In this document: piece by piece, positions 8,431 through 16,682 of the stretch
Layout: each line of letters opens with the position of its first letter
How positions within the stretch are numbered: the stretch's first letter is position 1
Assembly: GCF_900112845.1 (NCBI RefSeq)
Contig: NZ_FONG01000024.1
Span: forward strand, 62,001-126,000
DNA from: Actinacidiphila alni
GTDB lineage: Bacteria; Actinomycetota; Actinomycetes; Streptomycetales; Streptomycetaceae
DNA length: 64,000 bases
Direction of reading: 5' to 3'
Position numbers and translations under genes: made by a program
Notes under the pieces: generated by a model
Told to the model about the DNA's origin: nothing
What the model saw: only the letters and a program-made list of their open reading frames with translations
Databases searched by the model: none

Positions 8431-8539
8431 CGCGCGGCCGAGCCCCCGACGTGACCGGCGCCTCAGCCGGATACGGGAATCCGCGGGCACGGGGCCGGGT
8501 TGCCGCTGGTGGAACCGACAGAGGCGGAAAGAGGCGCGC

Positions 8540-9514
8540 ATGAGTCTGCGACAGTACGAATACGCGCTGGCCGTGGCCGCGGAAGGGTCCGTGACGGCGG
8601 CGGCCGAGGTGCTGCGGGTGGCGCAGCCGTCGGTGTCGCAGCAGATCAAAGGGCTCGAACGGGACCTGGGCGTGGAGCTGTTCGTCCGGACACCGGCCGG
8701 GCTGGTGCCGACCGCGGTCGGGCGGGCGTTCCTCATCGAGGCGGAGGTCGCGGTGAACGCGGCCCGGCGGGCCCGGGCGACGGCGCGGGCCGGGGCCGAC
8801 GACCTGGACGGCGAGCTGGTCGTCTCGGTGCAGATGGGCTTCGGTACGCGCCAATTGCCGCGTGCGCTGGGCGCGTTGCGGCGCCGCTTCCCGCGTCTTG
8901 AGGTCACCGTCTTCGAGGAGCCCAGCTCCGCCGAGCTGGACAAGCTGTGCAAGCGCGGCGTCCTGGACCTCGCGCTGATGGCGGCCTGCGAGCGTACGCC
9001 GGCCGACGCGCACCACCTCGGCGACGAGGAGTTCGTGGTCGTGCTGGGCGCCGGGCACCGGCAGCTCGCCGCCGAACGCGTCGACCTCAGCGCCCTGGAG
9101 GGCGAGCCGTGGGTACGGTTCGACCGGGACAGCGCGCTCGACGGCGTCCTGCTCAATGTGCTGCGGGACCAGGACCAGGACCGGGATCGGGATCCGGCGC
9201 CGGCCGCCGCCACGACGGCGGCCCGCGTGTCCCAGACGGCGACGGCCGTCCGCTGGGCCGCCCAGGGGCTGGGCGCCACCCTCGTCCCGGCCTCCGCCGT
9301 ACCGCACGGCTACGAGCACCTGGTCCGGCCGGTGTTCCCCGCGGTGTCGCAGCCGGTCATCGCCGTGGTCCGGCAGGGCGCGGGACCGGCGGGCACCGCC
9401 CTGCTCGAACTGCTGCGGCAGCAGACGTGGGCGGAGCCCGAGGCCGTTTCCGTACCCGGGTCCGGGTCCGGGTCTGTGTCCGTGCCAGGGCCCGTATCCA
9501 CGCCTGCCGCCTGA
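8540..9514 (+). CDS. LysR-family transcriptional regulator
   Basis: A 324-residue LysR regulator. The N-terminal winged helix (residues ~1-60) has the classic EGSVTAAAEVLRVAQPSVS and IKGLERDLGVELFVR segments, followed by a linker helix and a periplasmic-binding-like effector domain (VSVQMGFGTRQLPRALGALR onward). The ATG at 8540 with an AAAGAGG site 7 nt upstream is chosen over a longer upstream frame. The C-terminus ends in a Gly/Ser/Pro/Val low-complexity tail encoded by short repeats. It converges on the SDR gene, so its target is not evident. Confidence 0.85.
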   Translation: MSLRQYEYALAVAAEGSVTAAAEVLRVAQPSVSQQIKGLERDLGVELFVRTPAGLVPTAVGRAFLIEAEVAVNAARRARATARAGADDLDGELVVSVQMGFGTRQLPRALGALRRRFPRLEVTVFEEPSSAELDKLCKRGVLDLALMAACERTPADAHHLGDEEFVVVLGAGHRQLAAERVDLSALEGEPWVRFDRDSALDGVLLNVLRDQDQDRDRDPAPAAATTAARVSQTATAVRWAAQGLGATLVPASAVPHGYEHLVRPVFPAVSQPVIAVVRQGAGPAGTALLELLRQQTWAEPEAVSVPGSGSGSVSVPGPVSTPAA

Positions 9515-9566
9515 CACTTGACGCCTGCGCCTGGTCGCGCGCCGTGAGCGCGCCGTCTGCGCGCCG

Positions 9567-10355
9567 TCAGCCGCGCGGGAACTCGCCGCCGTCCACGACC
9601 AGATTGCTGCCGGTCAGCCAGTCCGCGCGGCCCGACAGCAGGAACAGCACCGCGTCGGCGATGTCGTCGGGCCGGCCCTCGCGGCCCAGCGGCGGCGTGT
9701 CGTCGGCGTTGGTCTGGCCCGGCCCGACGGCCAGGCGTGCCCACTGCTCCCGGGTGGCCTCGCCGCCCGGGGTGGCGGTGCGGCCCGGCGTCACGGTGTT
9801 CACCCGCACCCCGAAGGGCGCCAGCTCCAGCGACAGGCCCCTGCTGTACGTCTCCAGGGCCGCCTTGGCCGCCACGTAGTGCAGGAACTGGCCGACCGGC
9901 GTGAGCACCGCGGCCGAGGACACGTGCACGATCGCCCCCGTACGGCGTTCCCGCATTCCCGGGGTCAGCAGCGCGTCCAGCCGCACCGAGGCGAGGAAAT
10001 TCAGCTCCAGCGCATTCTTCCATTCCTCGGCCGGAATATCCGCGGCGCTCGCGTACGGCTGTGCGCCGCCCGCATTGTGCACGACGAGATCCACCCCGCC
10101 GAATTCCTTGTGCGCGGCCGCGGCGATCACCTCCGCCCCCTCCGCCGTCCGCACGTCCGCCGCCACGAAGCGCGCCCCCTCCGGCACCTCCGCCGCCCCC
10201 GACCTGGCCGTCGTCAACACCTCGACCCCGGCCCCCACCAGCTGCCGCACCACAGCGGCCCCGATCCCCCGCGACCCCCCGGTCACGAGCGCCCGCTTCC
10301 CGTCCAGCCCGCCCAGTCCGTCCAGCCCCGTCAATTCCCGCGCGAATTCCGTCAT
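9567..10355 (-). CDS. short-chain dehydrogenase/reductase
   Basis: A 262-residue NAD(P)-dependent SDR oxidoreductase. The Rossmann motif is TGGSRGIGAAVV near residue 25, NAGG follows strand 4, and the catalytic Ser and Tyr-x3-Lys are in HVSSAAVLTPVGQFLHYVAAK. The C-terminal GREGRPDDIADAVLFLLSG and LTGSNLVVDGGEFPRG are classic for the family. Substrate unknown. It is divergent from the ArsR-like regulator at 10589 across 233 bases that contain that gene's operator, so control by that regulator is possible but unproven. Confidence 0.9.
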   Translation of the reverse strand: MTEFARELTGLDGLGGLDGKRALVTGGSRGIGAAVVRQLVGAGVEVLTTARSGAAEVPEGARFVAADVRTAEGAEVIAAAAHKEFGGVDLVVHNAGGAQPYASAADIPAEEWKNALELNFLASVRLDALLTPGMRERRTGAIVHVSSAAVLTPVGQFLHYVAAKAALETYSRGLSLELAPFGVRVNTVTPGRTATPGGEATREQWARLAVGPGQTNADDTPPLGREGRPDDIADAVLFLLSGRADWLTGSNLVVDGGEFPRG

Positions 10356-10538
10356 TTCCCGTTCCCGTCTCTCATTCCCACGACGACTTTCCGGTGCGCA
10401 TCCGGTCGAGCGGTGTCACCGTACGCAGGGAAATACGGGCGGAGCAAAGACGAAAATTCACGGGGGGACATAGGGGCTGCCTATGGGGAGTGCCTACGGG
10501 CGCCGCACGGGTCCCGTCCACCCGCTGCGGGCGGCACA

Positions 10539-10600
10539 TTCCAAGCAAGGGCTTGACATCAGGGCGGGGGCGCGGTCATATTCCAAGCATGTCCTTGGAA
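10539..10600 (+). promoter_or_regulatory. promoter with paired TTCCAAG operators
   Basis: A -35 TTGACA (10553-10558) and TCATAT (10576-10581) are 17 bases apart, and the ATG at 10589 follows 7 nt later, so the transcript is probably leaderless. A perfect inverted repeat TTCCAAG-6-CTTGGAA spans 10581-10600 over the start codon. A second TTCCAAG with a partial CTTG partner (10539-10555) overlaps the -35. Confidence 0.7.
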
Positions 10601-11296
10601 AGTGATCCGCGACGGATACGGCTGCTGGACGACCCGCTGGCGATCCGCGCGATGGCGCATCCGGTGCGGCTGGAGATTCACGCGCTGCTCGGGGAGGAAG
10701 GGCCGCTGACGGCGGCGGAGGCGGCGCGGCGGCTGGGGATCAGTCAGGCGCTGGCGTCGCACCATTTGCGGCAGTTGGCGAAGTACGACTTCGTGGAGCC
10801 GGCGCCGGGGAAGGACAACCGGGAGCGGCCGTGGCGGGTGGTGTCCACGTCGCAGACGTGGAGCAGGGCGGATCTGACGCCGGAGCGCGCGGCGGCGGTG
10901 AACGTCCTGGAACAGCTGATGGCCGAGCGGGCGCTCGACCAGTTGGCGAAGTGGCAGCAGCGGCGCCCGGCCGAGGAGCCGCGGTGGCGGGACAGCACCG
11001 GCATCGACCACACCGGGATCTACCTCACCGCCGAGGAACTCACCGAGGTGACCGGGCAGATCGCGGCACTGCTCCAGCGGTACGTGGACGAGCGGCCGAT
11101 CGACGACAAGGCCGCGCGCCCGCCCGGCAGCCGGCACGTGCACTTCACGCAGATCGTCACCGTCGCGCCGCCAGTGCCTGAAGCCGTGCCTGAAGCCGTG
11201 CCTGGCGCCGCGCCCGAAGCCGGGGCCGAAGCCGACACCGACACCGACACCGACACCGAGGCCGACCCCAAGTCCGGTCCGGAGGACGGGCGGTGA
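10589..11296 (+). CDS. ArsR-type winged-helix regulator
   Basis: A 235-residue transcriptional regulator. The N-terminal winged helix (DPLAIRAMAHPVRLEIHALL, then AAEAARRLGISQALASHHLR as recognition region, wing GKDNRERPWRV) matches the ArsR/SmtB-like family seen before MFS genes. No metal-binding Cys cluster is visible, so it is probably not a metal sensor. The C-terminal ~40 residues are repeats of Pro-Glu-Ala-Val and Thr-Asp. The gene appears leaderless and its own start codon lies inside an inverted-repeat operator, which fits autoregulation. The stop overlaps the start of the next MFS gene (GTGA). Confidence 0.85.
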   Translation: MSLESDPRRIRLLDDPLAIRAMAHPVRLEIHALLGEEGPLTAAEAARRLGISQALASHHLRQLAKYDFVEPAPGKDNRERPWRVVSTSQTWSRADLTPERAAAVNVLEQLMAERALDQLAKWQQRRPAEEPRWRDSTGIDHTGIYLTAEELTEVTGQIAALLQRYVDERPIDDKAARPPGSRHVHFTQIVTVAPPVPEAVPEAVPGAAPEAGAEADTDTDTDTEADPKSGPEDGR

Positions 11297-12627
11297 GGGA
11301 CCTGTGGGCGGTGCTCGCGCGGCGGCGCGACTACCGGCTGGTGCTGGGCGCCGGCCTCGTCTCGCTCACCGGCGACTGGCTGCTGCGCACCGGTCTGGCC
11401 TTCCACGTCTACGTACTGACCGGCTCGACGCTGTCCTCGGGCGGCCTGCTGCTGGCGTCGTTCGTACCGACGGTCGTCCTCGGCTCGTTCGCGGGGGTGT
11501 TCGCGGACCGCTGGGACCGGCGGCGCACCATGATCGTGCTGAATCTGCTCAACGCCGCCGTGCTGCTCCCGCTGTTCGCCGTGCGCGACGGGCGGACGAT
11601 CGGCATCGCGTACGCCGTCGTCCTCGCGCAGAGCTGCCTCCAGCAGTTCTTCACGCCGGCCGAACAGGCGCTGATCCCTGCCCTGATCGAGCCCCGGCAG
11701 CTCATGACGGCGAACGCGCTGAACAGCCAGATCCGCGATGTCGCCCGGCTCGTCGGCGCCGCGCTCGGCGGTGTCCTGACCGCCGCGGGCGGCCTGTCCC
11801 TGCTGGCGACGGCGGACGCGGCCACCTTCGTCGTGGCGACGGTCCTGCTCCAGCGCGTACGGCACAGGTCGGAGCGGACGGCGTACCGTACGCGGACGGC
11901 GGCCAAGACCGTACAACCGGGGGCGGCCGTACGGCGGTTGGCCGCCGAGTGGCGGGACGGGCTCCGGCTGTGCGCGACGGGCGGCGCGATGCGGCTGCTG
12001 TTCGCCTTCGGGCTGGTGACGCAGGTCGGCGAGGGCCTGATGAGCACGCTCTTCGCGCCCTTCGTGAGCACCGAACTCGGCGGCAGCGCCCGCGTGTACG
12101 GCCTGATCGTCTCGTCCCAGGCGGTGGGCGGCATCGTCGGCGGCCTGGTCGCGGCGGCACTCGGCTCCCGGCTGCGCGCGGCCGCGATGTGGGGCGTCGG
12201 CTCCGTCCTGTTCGGCCTGGTCGACCTCACCCTCTTCTGCTATCCGCTGGTCTCCGACAGCCTGGTCCCCGCCTTCGTCTGCATGATCCTGGTCGGCGTG
12301 CCCGGCGCCTTCACCGTCGCCGGCTCCATGACCGTCCTCCAGCACCTCACCCACGACGCCTCCCGGGGCCGCGTCCTCGGCGCCCTCGGTGCGGCCGAGG
12401 GCGCCGCCGTCCTCCTCGGCATCACCACCGCCGGCCTCCTCGGCGACCGCCTCGGCACCATCCCCCTCCTCGCCCTCCAGGCCCTCGGCTACCTCGCGGG
12501 CGGCCTCGTCGTCCTCACCCACCACCCCCTCCTGACCGCCCCGCCCCCGTCCGTCCCCGCACCGGAAACACCCCCGGCCCGAACGGGAGCGGGAACGGCG
12601 GGCGGTGTCACGGGAGTTGCGGGGTGA
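11293..12627 (+). CDS. MFS transporter, macrolide-efflux type
   Basis: A 444-residue major facilitator with about twelve membrane segments. The opening LVLGAGLVSLTGDWLLRTGL and the motif A loop FADRWDRRRTMIVLNLLNA resemble the MefA-like efflux group, whose members export macrolides and other hydrophobic drugs; the actual substrate is unknown. The tail after residue 420 is Pro/Gly/Thr-rich. The GTG start overlaps the stop of the upstream ArsR-type regulator, so the pair is translationally coupled and the regulator probably controls this pump. Confidence 0.85.
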   Translation: MRDLWAVLARRRDYRLVLGAGLVSLTGDWLLRTGLAFHVYVLTGSTLSSGGLLLASFVPTVVLGSFAGVFADRWDRRRTMIVLNLLNAAVLLPLFAVRDGRTIGIAYAVVLAQSCLQQFFTPAEQALIPALIEPRQLMTANALNSQIRDVARLVGAALGGVLTAAGGLSLLATADAATFVVATVLLQRVRHRSERTAYRTRTAAKTVQPGAAVRRLAAEWRDGLRLCATGGAMRLLFAFGLVTQVGEGLMSTLFAPFVSTELGGSARVYGLIVSSQAVGGIVGGLVAAALGSRLRAAAMWGVGSVLFGLVDLTLFCYPLVSDSLVPAFVCMILVGVPGAFTVAGSMTVLQHLTHDASRGRVLGALGAAEGAAVLLGITTAGLLGDRLGTIPLLALQALGYLAGGLVVLTHHPLLTAPPPSVPAPETPPARTGAGTAGGVTGVAG

Positions 12628-12659
12628 CGGCGATTCCGTACGGACGAGGGGACAACGAC

Positions 12660-13418
12660 GTGGGCGTGGGCGTGGACGTGAGCGGACGGGCCGGGGCGTT
12701 CGGGCGGGTGGCCGGGGCGTATGCGGCGTATCGGCCGTCGTATCCGGCGGAGCTGTTCGCGGGGGTGGAGGAGCTGGCCGGGCGGGAGTTGCGGGGTGCG
12801 CGGGTGGCGGACGTGGGGGCCGGTACGGGGCTGGCGACGGCCCTGCTGCACGCGCGCGGGGCGCGGGTGGTGGGGGTGGAACCGGCTGCCGCGATGGCGG
12901 CGGAATTCCGGCGCGGGCTGCCCGGGGTGCCGGTCGTGCTCGGCAGTGGGGACCAACTGCCGCTCGCGGACGGGGCGTTCGACTTCGTGACGTACGCGCA
13001 GGCGTGGCACTGGACGGACCCGCGCCGGTCGGTGCCGGAGGCGCTGCGGGTGCTGCGGCCGGGCGGCGCGCTCGCGGTGTGGTGGAACGGCACGGACCGG
13101 TCGGTGCCGTGGGCGGCCGAGCAGGACGCCCGGCTGCGCCGGCTGTTCGGCGCGCCGGCTGCCCCGCCCGACCCCCGGTCCCGCTTCCACACCCTGCCCG
13201 GCGGCCTCGACTTCCGCCACCGGCAGGTCGGTTGGCGCAGGACCGTCCCGCTGGACACCCATCTCGCCTGCCTGGCCACGCAATCCGGCTTCGTCGTCCT
13301 CGGCGAGACCGCCACCGCACCGTTCCTGGCCGGTGAACGGCGGCGCCTGAAGGAGCTGTTCCCCGACGGGACGGTGGAGGAACCGTACGTGGTGAGCCTG
13401 GCCGTGGCGGTGCGGTAG
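12660..13418 (+). CDS. class I SAM-dependent methyltransferase
   Basis: A 252-residue methyltransferase of the UbiE/type 11 group: AYAAYRPSYPAELF entry helix, motif I VADVGAGTGLATALL, acidic VVGVEPA, then DGAFDFVTYAQAWHWTDP (motif II/III region) and RPGGALAVWWNGTD. Substrate unknown. Third gene of the ArsR-MFS-methyltransferase run. GTG at 12660 is chosen because GAGGGG sits 8 nt upstream; an alternative GTG at 12624 would overlap the MFS stop. The 5' end is rich in short GTGGGC-type repeats. Confidence 0.82.
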   Translation: MGVGVDVSGRAGAFGRVAGAYAAYRPSYPAELFAGVEELAGRELRGARVADVGAGTGLATALLHARGARVVGVEPAAAMAAEFRRGLPGVPVVLGSGDQLPLADGAFDFVTYAQAWHWTDPRRSVPEALRVLRPGGALAVWWNGTDRSVPWAAEQDARLRRLFGAPAAPPDPRSRFHTLPGGLDFRHRQVGWRRTVPLDTHLACLATQSGFVVLGETATAPFLAGERRRLKELFPDGTVEEPYVVSLAVAVR

Positions 13419-13422
13419 GCGT

Positions 13423-13686
13423 TCAGCGCGCCAGGTCCGAGGGCGCGTCGAGGCGGGTCAATTTGTGCGGATTGGCGACGACTTGGACGCGGGTGACGCG
13501 GCCGTGCTCAACCGAGAGGGAGACGGCGGCGAGATAGCCGTCGCCCTCGACGCGGGCGGCGGGCGCGCCGTTGAGCCGGACCGGGGAGATCAGCCGGTCG
13601 GGCCGGTCGGCGCGGGCGAGCAGGGCGGCGACGGTGGCGGCGCCGCGGACCGGGGTGAGAGCGGCCGGCGTGAAGCCGCCGCCATC
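13423..13686 (-). pseudogene. C-terminal remnant of a SigJ/ECF41-type sigma factor
   Basis: On the minus strand the last 87 codons before the stop read like the SnoaL-like C-terminal domain of SigJ/ECF41 sigma factors: DGGGFTPAALTPVRGAATVA at the start and VVANPHKLTRLD near the end, the latter matching the family's N-P-x-K-L motif. Upstream of the DGGG position the frame turns into low-complexity non-protein-like sequence, and no sigma-2 or sigma-4 helix-turn-helix is present. Only the tail of the gene survives; it may have been truncated by a deletion at about 13687. Confidence 0.6.
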
Positions 13687-13691
13687 GGCGC

Positions 13692-13818
13692 CGAGGCCGC
13701 CCGTATCGCCGTCACCACCCTCACCACGACCCCGACGCGCGTCGCGCTGATCCGCCTGATGGCGTACGACCGGGCCGCGTACGGCCTGCTGACGGCCGCG
13801 CTGGCCGAGGTCGCCTGA
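13692..13818 (+). pseudogene. possible 3' gene fragment, unidentified
   Basis: The plus-strand frame ending at 13818 reads like real protein only over its last ~42 codons (RIAVTTLTTTPTRVALIRLM then AYDRAAYGLLTAAL). The part upstream is the antisense of the sigma-factor remnant. This looks like the tail of another gene fused at the same breakpoint, but I do not recognise the family. Confidence 0.3.
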
Positions 13819-13947
13819 GCCTCGGGTCACCGGGGTAGCCGGGGTAGCCCGGGTCCGTACGCGGCCGGACGGGCGCCGCGCCCACGTTCGGCGGCGGTCC
13901 GATTGCCGCGCCCCGGCCCGCGCCGGACGATCGTCGGAGCGGCGGCG

Positions 13948-14040
13948 CACGGCGTACGGACGCACAGGCGTACGGGCGTACGTCACGGGCGTCCGGACAT
14001 ACGGCACGGACGTACGGCACCGGCGTACGGGCGTACGGCA
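13948..14040. repeat. GTACGG-rich degenerate tandem tract
   Basis: About nine copies of cgtacgg or close variants (gcgtacggac, gcgtacgggc, atacggcac) occur within 93 bases of the 306-base gap 13819-14124. No convincing gene is seen there. The tract may be replication slippage of a GTAC-containing unit. Confidence 0.6.
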
Positions 14041-14124
14041 GACACGGCGGACGAAGGCGGGGCTGCGGGTGACGGCTCGGGACGGCGGACGCGCGGCCGG
14101 CCTCCGGGCCGGGCGGGGGGCCCG

Positions 14125-14667
14125 GTGAGCGCGCGGCGCCTCGCCGACCTCGGGCGGCCGCAGCGGCGCCGCGCGGTCGCGGCGACCGCGCTCCGCTGCG
14201 CGCTGGCCACCGCCGCGATCCTCGTCCTCTACTACTTCCTGCCGCTGACCGGCGGCCGGCCCGACGCGGCCGCGCTGCTGCGGCTGGTGATCGGCGCCGT
14301 GCTGTTCACCGCCGTCATGACGTACGAACTGCGCGCGCTGCTGCGCGCCGAGCTGCCGCAGTTGCGCGCCATGGAGGTGCTGGCGGTCGCGCTCGCCCTC
14401 TTCCTCGCGCTGTTCGCGGGCGCGTACGTCTGCCTCGCGGACCTCGATCCGGGCAGTTTCAGCGCGCCCGTGGACCGCACCGCGGGCCTGTACTTCGCGA
14501 TCGTCACCCTCGGCACCGTCGGCTACGGCGACATCACCCCCGTCACCGACTTCGCCCGGGTCCTGGTCAGCGTCCAGGTCCTGATCGACCTCGCCTTCCT
14601 GGCCCTCCTCCTCCGCCTGGTCGTCGACCTGACCCGCCGCACCCTGCACCGCGACGCGGACCGCTGA
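14125..14667 (+). CDS. potassium-channel family protein
   Basis: A 180-residue small ion channel. The P-loop selectivity filter TLGTVGYGDITP is unmistakable and is followed by a pore-lining helix (FARVLVSVQVLIDLAFLALL). About three hydrophobic segments precede it (LRCALATAAILVLYYFLPL, LRLVIGAVLFTAVMTY, LAVALALFLALFAGAYV), so it is a four-helix, ligand-binding-domain-free channel subunit. It would act as a tetramer in the membrane. GTG at 14125 with a GGGGGG run upstream is chosen; the longer upstream frame is repeat-derived. Confidence 0.85.
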   Translation: MSARRLADLGRPQRRRAVAATALRCALATAAILVLYYFLPLTGGRPDAAALLRLVIGAVLFTAVMTYELRALLRAELPQLRAMEVLAVALALFLALFAGAYVCLADLDPGSFSAPVDRTAGLYFAIVTLGTVGYGDITPVTDFARVLVSVQVLIDLAFLALLLRLVVDLTRRTLHRDADR

Positions 14668-14729
14668 CGCCCGGACTCCCCCGGCACCCGGGCGCGCCCG
14701 AAGCCCGGAGCCGGGCGGCCCGGCTGCCG

Positions 14730-14735
14730 TACGCT
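14730..14735 (+). promoter_or_regulatory. putative -10 box of a leaderless promoter
   Basis: TACGCT ends 6 nt before the MarR-type start codon and no ribosome binding site is present. Confidence 0.45.
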
Positions 14736-14741
14736 GGCCGC

Positions 14742-15215
14742 ATGGGGAAGGACGTGGGCGACCAGTTCGGCGTCGTCACGGCGTTGGTGCGGTCCGCCTT
14801 TCTGGTGGACGCGGTGTACGCGGACACGAGCCGCTCGTACGGGCTGACCGCGCAACAGGGCCAGCTGCTGTGCGTGCTGATGGGCCGGCCGCTCGGGATG
14901 GGCGAGCTGGGCGGCATCCTCGGGCTGGCGAAGTCGAGCCTGACGGGCCTGGTGGACCGCTGCACGCAGCGCGGCCTCGTACGGCGCGAGGCCGATCCGC
15001 GGGACGGCCGCGCGGTCCGGGTCGCGCTCACCGACGCGGGCGGCGCGCTGGTCGAGGAGTTCTACGCCGAGACCTGCCGCCGCGTCGAGGAACTGCCGTC
15101 CGGGCTGACGGCGGCCGAGCGGGACACCCTCGCGGACCTGCTCAGCCGTGTCGTCCGGGACAACAAGGTGCCTGACGTCTTCCTCGACGTGGACGAGGCA
15201 CCGGCCGGCGCCTGA
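14742..15215 (+). CDS. MarR-family transcriptional regulator
   Basis: A 157-residue dimeric winged-helix regulator. The DNA-binding domain reads LTAQQGQLLCVLMGRPLGMG, then ELGGILGLAKSSLTGLVDR as recognition helix, with the wing GLVRREADPRDGRAVRVALT. Dimerisation helices flank it. It converges on the FAD oxidoreductase gene across a tandem repeat. The twin GTTCG-N5-CGAAC operators upstream of that oxidoreductase are plausible targets, since MarR genes often control a neighbouring oxidoreductase; this is inference. The start appears leaderless. Confidence 0.88.
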   Translation: MGKDVGDQFGVVTALVRSAFLVDAVYADTSRSYGLTAQQGQLLCVLMGRPLGMGELGGILGLAKSSLTGLVDRCTQRGLVRREADPRDGRAVRVALTDAGGALVEEFYAETCRRVEELPSGLTAAERDTLADLLSRVVRDNKVPDVFLDVDEAPAGA

Positions 15216-15226
15216 CCCGCCGCCCT

Positions 15227-15289
15227 GTACGCCCCGTACGCCCCGTACGCCCCGTACGCCCCGTACGCCCCGTACGCCCCGTACGCCCC
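15227..15289. repeat. seven perfect copies of a 9-bp tandem repeat
   Basis: GTACGCCCC is repeated seven times without mismatch between two convergent gene ends. Each unit contains the GTAC palindrome. There is no spacer structure, so this is not a CRISPR. Confidence 0.9.
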
Positions 15290-15303
15290 GACACGGTACG
15301 GGC

Positions 15304-16488
15304 TCAGGCCGTACCGAACAGCTCCGCGAAGCGCCCCACGAACAGATCCGCCCCCTTGTACGCCGCCACCCGCGGCGCCGGTACGGGCACGGCGCCGCCC
15401 GCGCCCCCTTCCGTGTCCGGCAGCTGACCGACTCCGCCGCCCGGGCCGAGCGGGAGCAGGGCGGACGGGACGGGCGACGGCAGATACGTGGCCGTGGCGC
15501 GCTCACCGCGCGCCTGGGCGAGGATGTTGCGCGCCACGACGTCGGCGTGCCGCATGGCGTGGCCCGCCATCTTGGCCTCGGCGACGTCGGTGAGGTCGCC
15601 GAGCGCGTAGACGTGCGCGTACGGGCCCGCGGGGCCGGTGACGTTGAGGGTGTCGGTGACCCTGACCTGGCCCTTGGGGGTGGGGAGGGTGAGGCGGCCG
15701 TCGCCGAGGTAGCCGCCGTTGACGCGGACGCCGTGGCAGCGGAACCAGATGTCGGCGGTGAGATCGGCGGTGAGGCCGGCGGTGAGATCGCCTACCGGCG
15801 TCGTCGGCACGGTGAACGTCTTCGCCCGGCCCGGCTCCCCCGGCGGCTGCTCGTCCAACCGGACGCCGAGCCGCAACTCGATGTCCAGCGCGGCCAGTTG
15901 ACGCAGCAGATCGGCCCGCACCTCGGGCAGGAAACCGGGCAGCACCTCCGGCGCCGGGTCGACGATCACGATGCGCTTGGCGGGCCACACCGCCCTGATC
16001 TCACCGGCCAGTTCGAGCCCGACGGGGCCGGCACCCAGGATCAACACCCGCTCGGCGCCGGTCAGTTCGTCGTACGCGACGCGCAGCCTGCGCAGCGCCT
16101 CCGCCGAGGAGTCGGTCTCCGTCTTCGCGGGGAAGGCGTAGTCGGAGCCGGTGGCCAGGACGAGATAGTCGGCGTCGATCCGCCCGCCGGAGGCCAGCGT
16201 CACCCCGCCCGGGTCGACCGAGGACGCGCGCTCGCGCAGCACCCGGCCGCGGCTCAGCAGCCGGTCGTACGGGAAGAACATGTTCGCGGCCCAGTCCGGC
16301 CGGACCAGCGCGCGCAGCGCGCCCGCCGAGTGGACGAAGGCGTCCTTCGGCTCGATCAGCACGACGTCCGTCCCGCCGTCCAGGGCCTTCGCCACGGCGG
16401 CGCCGCCGTAGCCCCCGCCGACGACCGCGACCGTGGCACGGCCAGCGCTTACGTTTTCGCTTCCGCTTCCGCTTCCGTTCTCGGACAT
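15304..16488 (-). CDS. FAD-dependent NAD(P)H oxidoreductase
   Basis: A 394-residue pyridine nucleotide-disulfide oxidoreductase of the AIF/NDH-2-like group. The FAD-binding VAVVGGGYGGAAVAKAL is near residue 18, the second Rossmann fold RVLILGAGPVGLELAGEIRA binds NAD(P)H, and the C-terminal VYALGDLTDVAEAKMAGHAM is the second FAD motif. No redox-active CxxC is visible, so it is not a thiol reductase; a quinone reductase role is plausible. The N-terminus has a Gly-Ser tract from a hexanucleotide repeat. Its promoter region contains two GTTCG operators, suggesting repression by a nearby MarR or MerR protein. Confidence 0.85.
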   Translation of the reverse strand: MSENGSGSGSENVSAGRATVAVVGGGYGGAAVAKALDGGTDVVLIEPKDAFVHSAGALRALVRPDWAANMFFPYDRLLSRGRVLRERASSVDPGGVTLASGGRIDADYLVLATGSDYAFPAKTETDSSAEALRRLRVAYDELTGAERVLILGAGPVGLELAGEIRAVWPAKRIVIVDPAPEVLPGFLPEVRADLLRQLAALDIELRLGVRLDEQPPGEPGRAKTFTVPTTPVGDLTAGLTADLTADIWFRCHGVRVNGGYLGDGRLTLPTPKGQVRVTDTLNVTGPAGPYAHVYALGDLTDVAEAKMAGHAMRHADVVARNILAQARGERATATYLPSPVPSALLPLGPGGGVGQLPDTEGGAGGAVPVPAPRVAAYKGADLFVGRFAELFGTA

Positions 16489-16519
16489 ACGTATCCATCC
16501 CTCGCGTCATATCGACAGC

Positions 16520-16562
16520 AATATCGTTCGTTCTACGAACGATATTAGTTCGTAGAGCGAAC
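16520..16562. promoter_or_regulatory. twin GTTCG-N5-CGAAC operators
   Basis: The first site is a perfect 12-bp inverted repeat, AATATCGTTCGT-tct-ACGAACGATATT (16520-16546). The second, GTTCG-tagag-CGAAC (16548-16562), is centred 22 bp further, two helical turns, so two dimers could bind the same face. It lies between the divergent FAD oxidoreductase and MerR-PP2C genes. Confidence 0.75.
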
Positions 16563-16682
16563 CGCAAAGGTTTCTCGACGGCTCCCGGACGAGCTGCTTG
16601 ACTCTGACGTCGGGGAAAACCCCAGCATCGGACGCGTGCCGGGCGAAGGGCCCGGTGCGAGGAGGGACGACGAGGAGCGGCC

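Noticed and set aside
13819..14124. An extended N-terminus of the potassium channel from 13903
   Set aside because: The upstream 74 codons come from the GTACGG repeat tract and have no membrane or family character; GTG 14125 fits better.
15227..15289. CRISPR-like array
   Set aside because: The unit is 9 bp with no spacers and no cas genes; it is a simple tandem repeat.
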